A DNA stretch of 15,984 nucleotides from Thermoplasmata archaeon (GCA_030040755.1 JASHTC010000014.1:1-15984); one strand, 5' to 3'. Positions 1-5,796 are shown, numbered from the stretch's first letter. The notes: generated by a model not told the origin, from the letters alone. Program-made: numbers and translations.

Positions 1-54
1 GGGGAACTCGGGCCGGAGGCGCCCGAGCGCGCTCGCGTAGGCGGAGGCGGCCAT
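1..54 (-). CDS. atpC: A-type (V/A) ATP synthase subunit C, N-terminal fragment
   Basis: Only the first 18 codons are in the window; the gene continues off the left edge. The ATG lies 9 bases after the stop of subunit E on the same strand. The visible peptide starts MAASAYASALGRLRPEFP. A short leader followed by a Tyr-Ala-x-Ala segment and basic residues resembles the N-terminus of archaeal subunit C, the central-stalk protein linking the rotor shaft to the c ring. The main evidence is position: in archaeal ATP synthase operons C normally follows K and E. No domain can be tested in so short a fragment, so the name rests on gene order more than on sequence. The spacing suggests translation coupled to subunit E within one transcript. 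Confidence 0.6.
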   Translation of the reverse strand, partial: MAASAYASALGRLRPEFP

Positions 55-63
55 CCGACCGTC

Positions 64-615
64 CTAGGCGAGGAGGGCGCGGACCTCGTCCTCGCGCAGC
101 CGGAGCAGCTCGTCGAACGAGAGGTTCAGGCGTCGGCTCTTGTCGGGCGTCTCGGCGATCAGTCCTCCCAGGATCGGCTGGGGGGTCGGGTCGAAGGCCC
201 GGCGCGCGACCTTGGCCAGCACGCCGCGGTCCTCGCGGCGTCCCGAGATGAGGAGCTGCGGGCCGAGGGCGCCGTTCGCGACCTCGACCATCCGCTTCAG
301 GGTCGCCGGGTACTTCGGGGAGGAGGTAAAGTCGCGGAGGAGGGTCCGGGTCTCCTGGAGGCCGGTGTCGATCCGTCGCTCCCGGGCCTCGTACATCATC
401 TTCCGCGCCTTCAGCTTCGCGGCGGCGACCCGCTGGGCGCGCTCCCGCGCCGCCTCCATCTCGGCCGCGCGCTGGGAGGCGCCCCGGAGCTCGGCGATCC
501 GGCGGTCCCGCTCCTCGGCGATGCGCGCGGTCTCCTTTGCCTGGGCCTCGGTGATCGCCCGGAGCTCGGCCTCGGCGTGCTGCCGAATCTCCTCGACGAG
601 GCTCTCGAGGCTCAT
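64..615 (-). CDS. atpE: A-type (V/A) ATP synthase subunit E (peripheral stalk)
   Basis: This 183-aa protein is the E subunit of the peripheral stalk, which with subunit H holds the catalytic A3B3 head against rotation. Residues 1 to about 90 are a highly charged, Ala/Glu/Arg-rich helix typical of the E/H coiled coil. The C-terminal half carries the globular domain. The hallmark segment GGLIAETPDKSRRLNLSFDE sits at about residues 149-168 and matches the family's conserved C-terminal region. Length is slightly below the usual 185-200 aa. The ATG at 615 follows the subunit K stop by 17 bases and the subunit C start follows 9 bases after its stop, so K-E-C form one operon. Function in the cytoplasmic face of the membrane complex is known from the family; identity here is clear. 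Confidence 0.93.
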   Translation of the reverse strand: MSLESLVEEIRQHAEAELRAITEAQAKETARIAEERDRRIAELRGASQRAAEMEAARERAQRVAAAKLKARKMMYEARERRIDTGLQETRTLLRDFTSSPKYPATLKRMVEVANGALGPQLLISGRREDRGVLAKVARRAFDPTPQPILGGLIAETPDKSRRLNLSFDELLRLREDEVRALLA

Positions 616-632
616 GGGGTCCGGCCGCCCGT

Positions 633-875
633 TCAGGCGTGCAGGATGCCGAGCAGCAGGATGATCCCGAGCACGAAGCCGATGATCCAGAGCGTCTCGG
701 GGATGACGAAGAAGAACAGCACCTGGCCGAACTTCTCCGGCTTCTCGGCGATGATCCCCATCCCGGCGGCGCCGATGCCGGACTGCGCCATCCCGGTACC
801 GATCAGGCCCCCCGCGATGGCGATCCCGGCGGCCAGCGCAGCCCAGTCCGCGTAGTCGCTCGGCAGTGCCGCCAT
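633..875 (-). CDS. atpK: A-type (V/A) ATP synthase subunit K (c-ring proteolipid)
   Basis: An 80-aa two-helix proteolipid forming the membrane rotor ring. Helix 1 (about residues 12-38) is rich in Gly/Ala. Helix 2 (about 50-77) contains the ion-binding carboxylate Glu60 in the sequence VIPETLW. The size is that of a single-hairpin c subunit, with no duplication or fusion. Gln31 in helix 1 together with Glu60-Thr61 in helix 2 resembles the Gln plus Glu-Ser/Thr signature of Na+-binding c rings, so the coupling ion is an open question. It is the first gene of the ATP synthase operon seen here: a TATA box lies about 34 bases upstream, and no H or I subunit gene precedes it. Subunit E follows after 17 bases. 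Confidence 0.93.
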   Translation of the reverse strand: MAALPSDYADWAALAAGIAIAGGLIGTGMAQSGIGAAGMGIIAEKPEKFGQVLFFFVIPETLWIIGFVLGIILLLGILHA

Positions 876-904
876 AGCTTGACCCGGGCCGCCGAGAAAG
901 GTCG

Positions 905-914
905 GGTATATAGG
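905..914 (-). promoter_or_regulatory. TATA box of the ATP synthase K-E-C operon
   Basis: On the minus strand the sequence CCCTATATACC is centred near 909.5, about 34 bases upstream of the subunit K ATG at 875. With the usual archaeal TATA-to-start distance of about 26 bases, transcription would begin near 883, leaving a leader of roughly 8 bases. It stands out as the only A/T-rich run in this 117-base intergenic stretch. Confidence 0.65.
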
Positions 915-992
915 GTCACGGTACGGCGAGCCGGTCGAGGAGAGGACGGGCCGGCGCGGACCGACTCCGGGCGCCTCCGGGAGCGGTGTCGG

Positions 993-1466
993 CTAGGCGT
1001 CCGCGGAGGGCACGTCGGGGGCCGGATGGCTCCGCCGGTACGCCCGCTGGGCGAGGCCGAGCGAGCCGACCCAGGCCGCGACCCCGAACAGGTAGGCGGT
1101 CAGGCAGACCGGGCAGAGCGCCCCGATCTCGACGAGCTCCACGTAGAGAAAGTAGAGCGCGAAGGCGATGCCCCCGGTCGTCACGAGCAGGAGGAGGTAG
1201 GTGATCCGGTTGTCCTTGCGGCGCCGCTCGGAGAGGCCGGCCAGGACCAGGATCGCGACGAACCCGACGATCCCCCACGCGTAATCCTGGACACCGAAGG
1301 TCGTCGTCTTGCCGCTCTCCAGGATCGCCTTGCACGAGACGAAGGCGTTCACGGTGCAGACGTTGCTCAGGGAGGCATCGTAGAACTCGAGGGCCGCAAA
1401 GATCGACACGACGAGGCCGAGGGCGCCGCCGAGCGCGAGCAGGCTACGACACGTTTGCGCGCGCAT
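993..1466 (-). CDS. VKOR-family membrane thiol oxidoreductase
   Basis: A 157-aa polytopic membrane protein of the vitamin K epoxide reductase family. In prokaryotes these proteins pass electrons from a thioredoxin-like partner to a membrane quinone, forming disulfides in exported proteins. Four hydrophobic segments are visible at about residues 8-28, 63-79, 88-111 and 119-138. The two family cysteine pairs are present: Cys37-x7-Cys45 in the outer loop after helix 1, and Cys118-Pro-Val-Cys121 at the start of the last helix, the quinone-side active site. Ser51 follows the first pair. The gene begins 5 bases after the stop of the thioredoxin-fold DUF929 gene, so the two are almost certainly translated from one mRNA and likely work together. 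No fused thioredoxin domain is present, unlike some bacterial VKORs; the neighbour supplies it. Confidence 0.88.
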   Translation of the reverse strand: MRAQTCRSLLALGGALGLVVSIFAALEFYDASLSNVCTVNAFVSCKAILESGKTTTFGVQDYAWGIVGFVAILVLAGLSERRRKDNRITYLLLLVTTGGIAFALYFLYVELVEIGALCPVCLTAYLFGVAAWVGSLGLAQRAYRRSHPAPDVPSADA

Positions 1467-1471
1467 CCGCT

Positions 1472-2638
1472 CTAGATCATGGCCAGGTCGGCCTGGACCC
1501 CGGATTCGGTCGCACTCGACCAGCCGTACTGTTTCGCTAGGTAGCCGACCGGAGCCCCGGTGGCCTTCACAAGGTAGGCCATGATCCAGTAGGCCTGCGG
1601 GCTGATGGTGGTCCAGGCGCTCCCGCTCTCCGCATGCACCTGCGACTCGACGGTGGTGGCACCCGAGCCGCCGGTGTTGCCGCTCGTGTACGCCGAGAGG
1701 TCCTGCGGGTCGATCAGGGTCGTCCCGCCGTGGATGTACTGCCCGTTCACCACCACGAAGGGGATGCTGTTGCCGGAGTAGGCGGAGACGTAGGCCGACT
1801 CGTAGCAGTTCGACGTGCTCGGGAACGTCCCATCGACCCCCGAGAGGTCCTCGCTCACCACGAACGAGATGTTGCTGCTGGTGAGCTGGGCGTTACCCAG
1901 GACCATCTCCGGGGTCCCTGCGTAGACGTCGGAGGAACTCGAAAAACTGGTATACTGACCCGAGAGGGTGCCGAACTCGGTCAACGCCTTGTAGATCGCC
2001 CAGCTGCTCGCCGAGCAGTACGGGCACCAGCTCGCGCCGTAGAAGTAGAGGATCGGGAGTCCGTTCTCCTGCCACGGGGAGACGCTGGCCACGGCCCAGC
2101 CGGGGCCGGGCTGGCTCCCGAGGGCGGCGGCCGGCGGCAGGACGGGGCAACCGAAGACCAGGACCCCGGCGAGGGCGACGACGCCGGTGAACATCAGTCC
2201 CAGGACGAGGCCCCCGACCACGGTGTTCCGGAAGACCTTGTTCCAGCGCCGGGCGCTCCGCAGGAGCCCGTAGACCAGCACGACGACGGCGATCGCCAGG
2301 ATGAGCGCCACGTAGGGGATCGTGGGCAGGATCAGGCCGACCGGCGAGGGAGCGAGGTAGGCGACGACCGCCCAGACCGCCACCAGGGGAACGACCAGGT
2401 AGCCGATGCGGGCCAGGGTCCACTTGCGCTCGAGCTCCTCGGCGACCCGCTTGCTCGGCTTGGGGGCGGCCGACTCCTTCTGGTCGCCCCGGCCCTGCCG
2501 CTTCCGGTAGAGGACGTGGAGCGCCCGGCCGGGGTCCGCGCCCTTGGCGGCCTGGAAGCCGACCTTCGGGTCTTCGGCGATCTCGTCCCACGCCCAGCCG
2601 GCCTTGCGCAGCTGCTCGACGCGATCCCAGTCAACCAT
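1472..2638 (-). CDS. Membrane-anchored thioredoxin-fold protein, DUF929 family
   Basis: A DUF929-type archaeal protein of 388 aa from ATG 2638. Residues 1 to about 70 form a soluble, charged N-terminal region (starting MVDWDRVEQL). Three membrane segments follow at about 77-97, 102-127 and 141-163, then an outer domain with a Ser/Thr/Tyr-rich composition usual for exposed archaeal proteins. That domain has a thioredoxin-like active site, Cys205-Pro-Tyr-Cys208, in the sequence YFYGASWCPYC, and a probable cis-proline at Pro293 (SIPFVVVNG). Extra cysteines are Cys164 and Cys278. It probably acts as the disulfide carrier re-oxidised by the VKOR protein encoded 5 bases downstream. A GTG at 2659 (seven residues longer, with GGAG before it) is an alternative start. 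I prefer the ATG because A-rich boxes at 2661-2675 place transcription starts near 2638-2646. Confidence 0.85.
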   Translation of the reverse strand: MVDWDRVEQLRKAGWAWDEIAEDPKVGFQAAKGADPGRALHVLYRKRQGRGDQKESAAPKPSKRVAEELERKWTLARIGYLVVPLVAVWAVVAYLAPSPVGLILPTIPYVALILAIAVVVLVYGLLRSARRWNKVFRNTVVGGLVLGLMFTGVVALAGVLVFGCPVLPPAAALGSQPGPGWAVASVSPWQENGLPILYFYGASWCPYCSASSWAIYKALTEFGTLSGQYTSFSSSSDVYAGTPEMVLGNAQLTSSNISFVVSEDLSGVDGTFPSTSNCYESAYVSAYSGNSIPFVVVNGQYIHGGTTLIDPQDLSAYTSGNTGGSGATTVESQVHAESGSAWTTISPQAYWIMAYLVKATGAPVGYLAKQYGWSSATESGVQADLAMI

Positions 2639-2660
2639 CCGATCCGGCGACACCCCCACT

Positions 2661-2677
2661 CCTTTTCCTCTTTACCC
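2661..2677 (-). promoter_or_regulatory. Probable promoter of the DUF929-VKOR operon
   Basis: On the minus strand GGGTAAAGAGGAAAAGG offers two overlapping A-rich boxes centred near 2672 and 2664. These predict transcription starts about 26 bases downstream, at 2646 or 2638, next to or at the ATG at 2638. The boxes are weak compared with a canonical TATA, so this is a tentative assignment. Confidence 0.4.
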
Positions 2678-2703
2678 CGCACGGGCCCGGGGGTCCCATC
2701 GTG

Positions 2704-2710
2704 CTTTTAC
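2704..2710 (+). promoter_or_regulatory. TATA-like box of the rnz-hutI operon
   Basis: The only T/A run between the divergent genes on this side is CTTTTAC, centred 27 bases before the rnz ATG at 2734. That spacing fits a leaderless transcript. A GGAGG at 2726-2730 just before the ATG would only be useful on a longer mRNA, so an additional upstream start is possible. Confidence 0.45.
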
Positions 2711-2733
2711 CCGGACCCCGCTAGCGGAGGGCC

Positions 2734-3636
2734 ATGCGGGTCATCTTCCTCGGCACGGCCGGCTCCTGGCCCACGAAAGAGCGCTCGGCGAGCGCCATCG
2801 CGCTCGACACCGAGCGCGAGCTGATCCTCCTCGACTGCGGGGAGGGCACGCAGCGTCAGTTCTTCGAGTCGAGCGCCTCGTTCATGCGCGTCCGTCGCGT
2901 GTTCATCACCCACTTCCACGGCGACCACTTCCTCGGGTTGCCCGGTCTCATCCAGAGCATGAACCTCAACAACCGGACCGAGCCGCTCGACGTCTACGGC
3001 CCGCCCGATGCGGAGGAGATGGTCTCCCGCGCCCTCGCGATGGGATACTACACGCAGCGGTTCCCCGTCTCCATCCACCCCCTCCATCCGGGAGAGTCGC
3101 TCGAGCTGGACGGCTACACGGTCCGGACCGCGAAGGCGGTCCATCCGGTGCCGGCGCTCTCCTACCGGGTCGAGGAGGGGCCGAAGCGCGGCCGGTTCGA
3201 TGGAGCCCTCGCCCGGTCGCTCGGGATCCACGGCCGGGATTTCGCCCGACTGGAGGCCGGCGAGCCGGTGCGGGTCGGCGAGCGGGTGGTCCACCCCGAG
3301 GACGTGATGGGGCCGGCGCGTCCGGGCCGTTCGATCGTCTACTCGGGGGACACGGCCCCGAGCGACGAGGTCCGCCAGCTCGCGCGCCGCGCCACCCTCC
3401 TCATCCACGAGGCGACGGCGGCGCAGGACCTCGAGGAGCAGGCGAACGACTGGGGCCACTCGTCGGCCCGACAGGCCGCCGAGCTGGCCCGGTCCGCCGA
3501 GGTGGGGACCCTGTACCTGACCCATTTCTCCTCGCGGTACAAGGAGCTCGAGCCCCTGGAGGAGGAGGCCCGGATCGTCTTCCCGGGCTCGCACGCCGCC
3601 CGGGACCTGCTCGACTACCAGGTCCTGCAGGCATGA
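2734..3636 (+). CDS. rnz: Ribonuclease Z (tRNA 3' endonuclease)
   Basis: A 300-aa metallo-beta-lactamase-fold enzyme that cuts the 3' trailer from precursor tRNA in the cytoplasm. The signature HFHGDH is at residues 60-65 (His60, His62, Asp64, His65). Other metal ligands expected for the family are His137 (VHPVPALSY), Asp206 (YSGDTAPS) and His264 (YLTHFSSRY). The helper motif His225-Glu-Ala-Thr and GHSSARQAAELA at 241-252 also match. The segment around residues 150-190 (KRGRFDGALARSLGI and following) is the region forming the tRNA-binding exosite in short-form RNase Z. Length is standard for archaea. The stop overlaps the hutI start as ATGA, so the two are co-translated although their functions are unrelated. 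Confidence 0.95.
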   Translation: MRVIFLGTAGSWPTKERSASAIALDTERELILLDCGEGTQRQFFESSASFMRVRRVFITHFHGDHFLGLPGLIQSMNLNNRTEPLDVYGPPDAEEMVSRALAMGYYTQRFPVSIHPLHPGESLELDGYTVRTAKAVHPVPALSYRVEEGPKRGRFDGALARSLGIHGRDFARLEAGEPVRVGERVVHPEDVMGPARPGRSIVYSGDTAPSDEVRQLARRATLLIHEATAAQDLEEQANDWGHSSARQAAELARSAEVGTLYLTHFSSRYKELEPLEEEARIVFPGSHAARDLLDYQVLQA

Positions 3637-4898
3637 TCCGGGCCGACCTGGTCGTCTCGAACCTTTCCGAGGTCGCCACGCTGTCGAACGGTTCCGTCCC
3701 TCGGGTGGGGAGCGCCGCGGCCGACCTGGGCCGGGTGGCGCGCGCGGCGGTGGCGGTCGCGCAGGGGAGGTTCGCCTGGGTCGGCCCCGAGCGCGCGCTG
3801 CGCCGCTCGGTGCGGCTCCGCCGAGGGGGCCACCGGGTCGATGGCCAAGGAGGCACCCTCGTCCCGGGCCTGGTCGACGCGCACTCCCACGTGCTCTTCG
3901 CCGGCGACCGGGCCTTCGAGCTTCCGCTCAAGGCCCGCGGTCTCGGCTACCCCGAGATCGCCCGTCGGGGCGGTGGGATCCTCGCCACGGTGCGGGCGAC
4001 CCGACGGGCCGCGCGGGCGACCCTGCTCGCACAGACGACCGACCGGTTGCTCGGGATGGCCCGGTCCGGTGCGACCGCGGTCGAGGTGAAGAGCGGGTAT
4101 GCGCTCTCGGTCCGGGGCGAGCTCGAGCTGCTGCGCCGGGTGCCCGAGCTGCGCCGTCGCACGGGCCTGCGGCTCGTCCCGACCTTCCTCGGGGCGCATG
4201 CGGTCCCTCCCGAGGCGCACGGGGACGCGGAAGGGTACGTCGACCGCCTCGTCCGGGAAGCGCTTCCCGTCATCGCGCGGGAACGGCTCGCGGCGTTCGT
4301 GGACGTCTTCTGCGAGCCGGGGTACTTCTCGGTCCGGGCCTCCGAGCGCCTGCTCCGGGCCGCCGTGGCGCTCGGCCTCCCCGTCAAGGTGCATGCCGAC
4401 GAGTTCGTCCGCTCCGGCGGCGCTCGTCTCGCGGCCCGGCTCGGCGCGGCCTCCGCCGATCACCTCCTGACCTCGACGCCCGAGGACTACGCCGCGCTCG
4501 CGCGCGCCGGCGTGACCGCCGTGCTCCTCCCCCTCACGGCGTTCGCCTCCTCCCCCGCCCGCCGCTCGCCGGCCCGCGAGCTCGTGGACGCCGGCGTGCC
4601 GGTCGCGCTCGGCTCCGACTGCTCCCCGAACGCCTGGAACGAGTCGATGCCGCTCGCGCTCGCCCTCGCGGTCCACGGGGGCCGACTCTCGCCGGCGGAG
4701 GCGCTCACGGCGGCGACCGTGAACGCGGCGCACGCCATCGGGCTCGAGGACGCGGGGACCATCGAGGTCGGCCGGCCGGCGGACATGGCGCTCTTCGCGC
4801 TCCCCTCGACCGACCATCTCGGATACCGGTTCGACGCTTGTCCGGTCGCCGTTTTCCGTCAGGGAAACCCCATTTCTTCGAGGGGATTCCGTCAGTAA
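3633..4898 (+). CDS. hutI: Imidazolonepropionase (histidine degradation)
   Basis: A 421-aa amidohydrolase-fold enzyme hydrolysing 4-imidazolone-5-propanoate to N-formimidoyl-L-glutamate, step three of histidine breakdown. Metal ligands are visible as His84-x-His86 (DAHSHVLFAGDR), His254 (VHADE) and Asp329 (GSDCSPNAW). Substrate-side residues expected for the family are Arg93, Tyr156 (KSGYAL), His189 (LGAHAVPPE) and Glu257. The ATG at 3633 overlaps the rnz stop in an ATGA arrangement; the open frame extends further upstream through rnz, but that part is only a shadow. No hutH, hutU or formimidoylglutamate-processing gene is in the window, so the rest of the pathway must be elsewhere. Residues 52-72 are unusually Arg-rich. 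The last about 20 residues lie beyond the conserved core. Confidence 0.92.
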   Translation: MIRADLVVSNLSEVATLSNGSVPRVGSAAADLGRVARAAVAVAQGRFAWVGPERALRRSVRLRRGGHRVDGQGGTLVPGLVDAHSHVLFAGDRAFELPLKARGLGYPEIARRGGGILATVRATRRAARATLLAQTTDRLLGMARSGATAVEVKSGYALSVRGELELLRRVPELRRRTGLRLVPTFLGAHAVPPEAHGDAEGYVDRLVREALPVIARERLAAFVDVFCEPGYFSVRASERLLRAAVALGLPVKVHADEFVRSGGARLAARLGAASADHLLTSTPEDYAALARAGVTAVLLPLTAFASSPARRSPARELVDAGVPVALGSDCSPNAWNESMPLALALAVHGGRLSPAEALTAATVNAAHAIGLEDAGTIEVGRPADMALFALPSTDHLGYRFDACPVAVFRQGNPISSRGFRQ

Positions 4899-4900
4899 TT

Positions 4901-4908
4901 CTAAATAG
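4901..4908 (+). promoter_or_regulatory. TATA box of the 71-aa basic protein gene
   Basis: CTAAATAG, just after the hutI stop, is centred about 39 bases before the ATG at 4944. A start of transcription near 4931 would give a leader of about 13 bases, beginning with a possible ribosome binding site AGAGGT at 4931-4936. Confidence 0.6.
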
Positions 4909-4943
4909 GGGGGGTCTTCTCCTCGCCGGCAGAGGTCCCCCAT

Positions 4944-5159
4944 ATGGCGGAGAAAGTCGGCAAGGAGCAAGTCAAGCGAGAGAAGGGCTACCTGTACTAC
5001 CTCGGCAAGGACGGGTACCTCTGGAAGACCCCCACGAAGCTCAACAAGTCGGGAAGGAAGTCCCGCGTCGGGACCGAGAAGATCACCCGGCAGGACGGGT
5101 ACATGTATTTCCTCGACAAGAAGGGCTTCATCTCCCGCGCCCGGATGAAGAACGCCTGA
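4944..5159 (+). CDS. Small lysine-rich protein with duplicated Gly-Tyr motif, function unknown
   Basis: A 71-aa, strongly basic, Lys/Arg-rich protein without cysteines, signal peptide or membrane segment. It contains two related units. GYLYYLGKDGYLWKT at residues 15-29 is matched by GYMYFLDKKGFISRA at 52-66, each preceded by a similar charged stretch (VKREK and ITRQD). A basic linker rich in Lys, Ser and Gly separates them. The pattern suggests two beta-hairpins alternating Tyr/Phe/Leu with charged residues. It resembles small conserved proteins I associate with archaea but for which I know no assigned function; basic charge makes nucleic-acid binding a guess only. It has its own TATA box upstream and a clear terminator downstream, so it is probably a well-expressed single-gene unit. 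Confidence 0.85.
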   Translation: MAEKVGKEQVKREKGYLYYLGKDGYLWKTPTKLNKSGRKSRVGTEKITRQDGYMYFLDKKGFISRARMKNA

Positions 5160-5176
5160 ACCCGGACCACCTTTTC

Positions 5177-5218
5177 GGGGGCCCTCTCCGAGGGGAGAGG
5201 GTCCTTCCCTCATTTTTT
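5177..5218 (+). terminator. Stem-loop and T-run terminator after the 71-aa gene
   Basis: CCCTCTCC (5182-5189) pairs with GGAGAGGG (5194-5201) around the loop GAGG. The stem can be extended outward to about 5177-5206 with G-C and G-T pairs. A six-T run follows at 5213-5218, and a shorter T4 run precedes the stem at 5172-5175. Archaeal termination mainly needs T-runs; the stem is a bonus. Confidence 0.7.
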
Positions 5219-5250
5219 CGGCCGCGGGGCACCGTTCGGAGCGCCGGTCC

Positions 5251-5256
5251 ATATAC
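5251..5256 (+). promoter_or_regulatory. TATA box of the zinc-ribbon gene
   Basis: ATATAC, the only such A/T run after the terminator, is centred about 34 bases upstream of the ATG at 5287. This predicts a leader of about 7 bases. Confidence 0.55.
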
Positions 5257-5286
5257 TCCGGCGGGGTCGTACCCGGTCGAGGCCCC

Positions 5287-5445
5287 ATGGGGTGTCGGAA
5301 CGACCCGGACGACCCGCGCAAGTGCGAGCGGTGCGGGGCGTTCCTCTGGGTCGCGGAGGAAGGGCTCTACTGCGGGGAGTGCGGCTCGCTCATGCCGTGC
5401 ACGATGCGGATCCTTCCGCCGCCGCGCGCCGCCCCGCCCGCCTGA
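5287..5445 (+). CDS. 52-aa zinc-ribbon protein
   Basis: A small open frame with its own TATA box. The translation begins MGCRNDPDDPRKCERCGAFL. Two CxxC knuckles, Cys13-Glu-Arg-Cys16-Gly and Cys29-Gly-Glu-Cys32-Gly, are spaced 12 residues apart with an aromatic-rich hairpin (FLWVAEEGLY) between them. This is the classic zinc-ribbon layout. Additional cysteines are Cys3 and Cys38. The tail is Pro/Ala-rich. The ATG has GAGG four bases upstream. Zinc ribbons of this size occur in transcription, translation and unassigned archaeal proteins; nothing here decides among them. An overlapping frame starting at 5292 is longer but lacks any recognisable pattern. Confidence 0.75.
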   Translation: MGCRNDPDDPRKCERCGAFLWVAEEGLYCGECGSLMPCTMRILPPPRAAPPA

Positions 5446-5487
5446 ACGGGGCCCGCGGTCTCGCCGGCGCGCCTCCGTCGCGGGCCG

Positions 5488-5570
5488 CGTCGCCGCCGTC
5501 GGACGCAGTGCGGTACGACTCTAGTTTAGGAACGGGTTGGACGCTTCGAGCGACGCCGACGGGCGCGACG
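5488..5570. repeat. Inverted repeat, 13 of 15 paired, possible structured RNA
   Basis: CGTCGCCGCCGTCGG (5488-5502) pairs with CCGACGGGCGCGACG (5556-5570) at 13 of 15 positions, with one 2x2 mismatch at 5494-5495/5563-5564. The 53-base loop includes a small nested hairpin CGCT-TCG-AGCG at 5542-5552. On the minus strand a TATAAG at 5599-5594 would start transcription close to the 5570 end of the stem, suggesting a minus-strand RNA. G+C-rich DNA forms inverted repeats easily, so a role is unproven. Confidence 0.45.
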
Positions 5571-5593
5571 AGCGCTCATTCCGACCCATGTGG

Positions 5594-5600
5594 CTTATAC
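5594..5600. promoter_or_regulatory. TATA-like element, readable in both directions
   Basis: The plus strand reads CTTATAC and the minus strand GTATAAG. In the plus direction it would start an nrdJ transcript near 5623 with a leader of about 174 bases. In the minus direction it would start an RNA near 5570, at the edge of the inverted repeat. Confidence 0.4.
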
Positions 5601-5669
5601 ACCTACGCGCTTGGCGCCACCCGGAGGTTTTCGACAGGTGTCCCGAGCGGCACCATCCGCCTATTCGCC

Positions 5670-5706
5670 CCTCGCCGGCGGCGAGGAACGGCCCTCCTCC
5701 GAGGGC
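5670..5706 (+). repeat. Two adjacent hairpins in the nrdJ upstream region
   Basis: CCTCGCC-GGC-GGCGAGG (5670-5686, 7 bp) is followed four bases later by GCCCTC-CTCC-GAGGGC (5691-5706, 6 bp). If nrdJ is transcribed from the 5594 box they lie in its leader; if from the 5731 box they lie upstream of the promoter. Confidence 0.45.
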
Positions 5707-5730
5707 GTTCCACCGACCGACGGGAGGTGA

Positions 5731-5739
5731 GATAGTATC
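5731..5739 (+). promoter_or_regulatory. Alternative TATA-like box for nrdJ
   Basis: GATAGTATC is centred about 62 bases before the nrdJ ATG and would give a leader of about 36 bases. It is closer to the short leaders implied elsewhere in the window than the 5594 box, but a poorer match to a TATA box. Confidence 0.35.
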
Positions 5740-5796
5740 GGACGGCGCTCGCTTCTCTCCCGACACTTCGTCGCCCTCCAGGAACCGTGGTCTATC

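Larger units (their letters stand above)
5446..5796. other. 351-base region without a gene, upstream of nrdJ, with inverted repeats
   Basis: I see no credible gene here on either strand; open frames crossing it continue as shadows into nrdJ. It holds a long inverted repeat (5488-5502 with 5556-5570), two short hairpins (5670-5686 and 5691-5706) and TATA-like sequences at 5594-5600 and 5731-5739. It must contain the nrdJ promoter. I looked for and did not find a B12 box of a cobalamin riboswitch or a tRNA T-arm. Confidence 0.7.

Noticed and set aside
3615..5321. A 568-codon minus-strand open frame opposite hutI and the 71-aa gene
   Set aside because: It spans two real plus-strand genes, their promoters and a terminator, and has no family resemblance.
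5446..5796. Cobalamin riboswitch upstream of the B12-dependent reductase
   Set aside because: The idea fits the gene, but I could not find a B12-box-like sequence; the hairpins present are simple and not the expected architecture.
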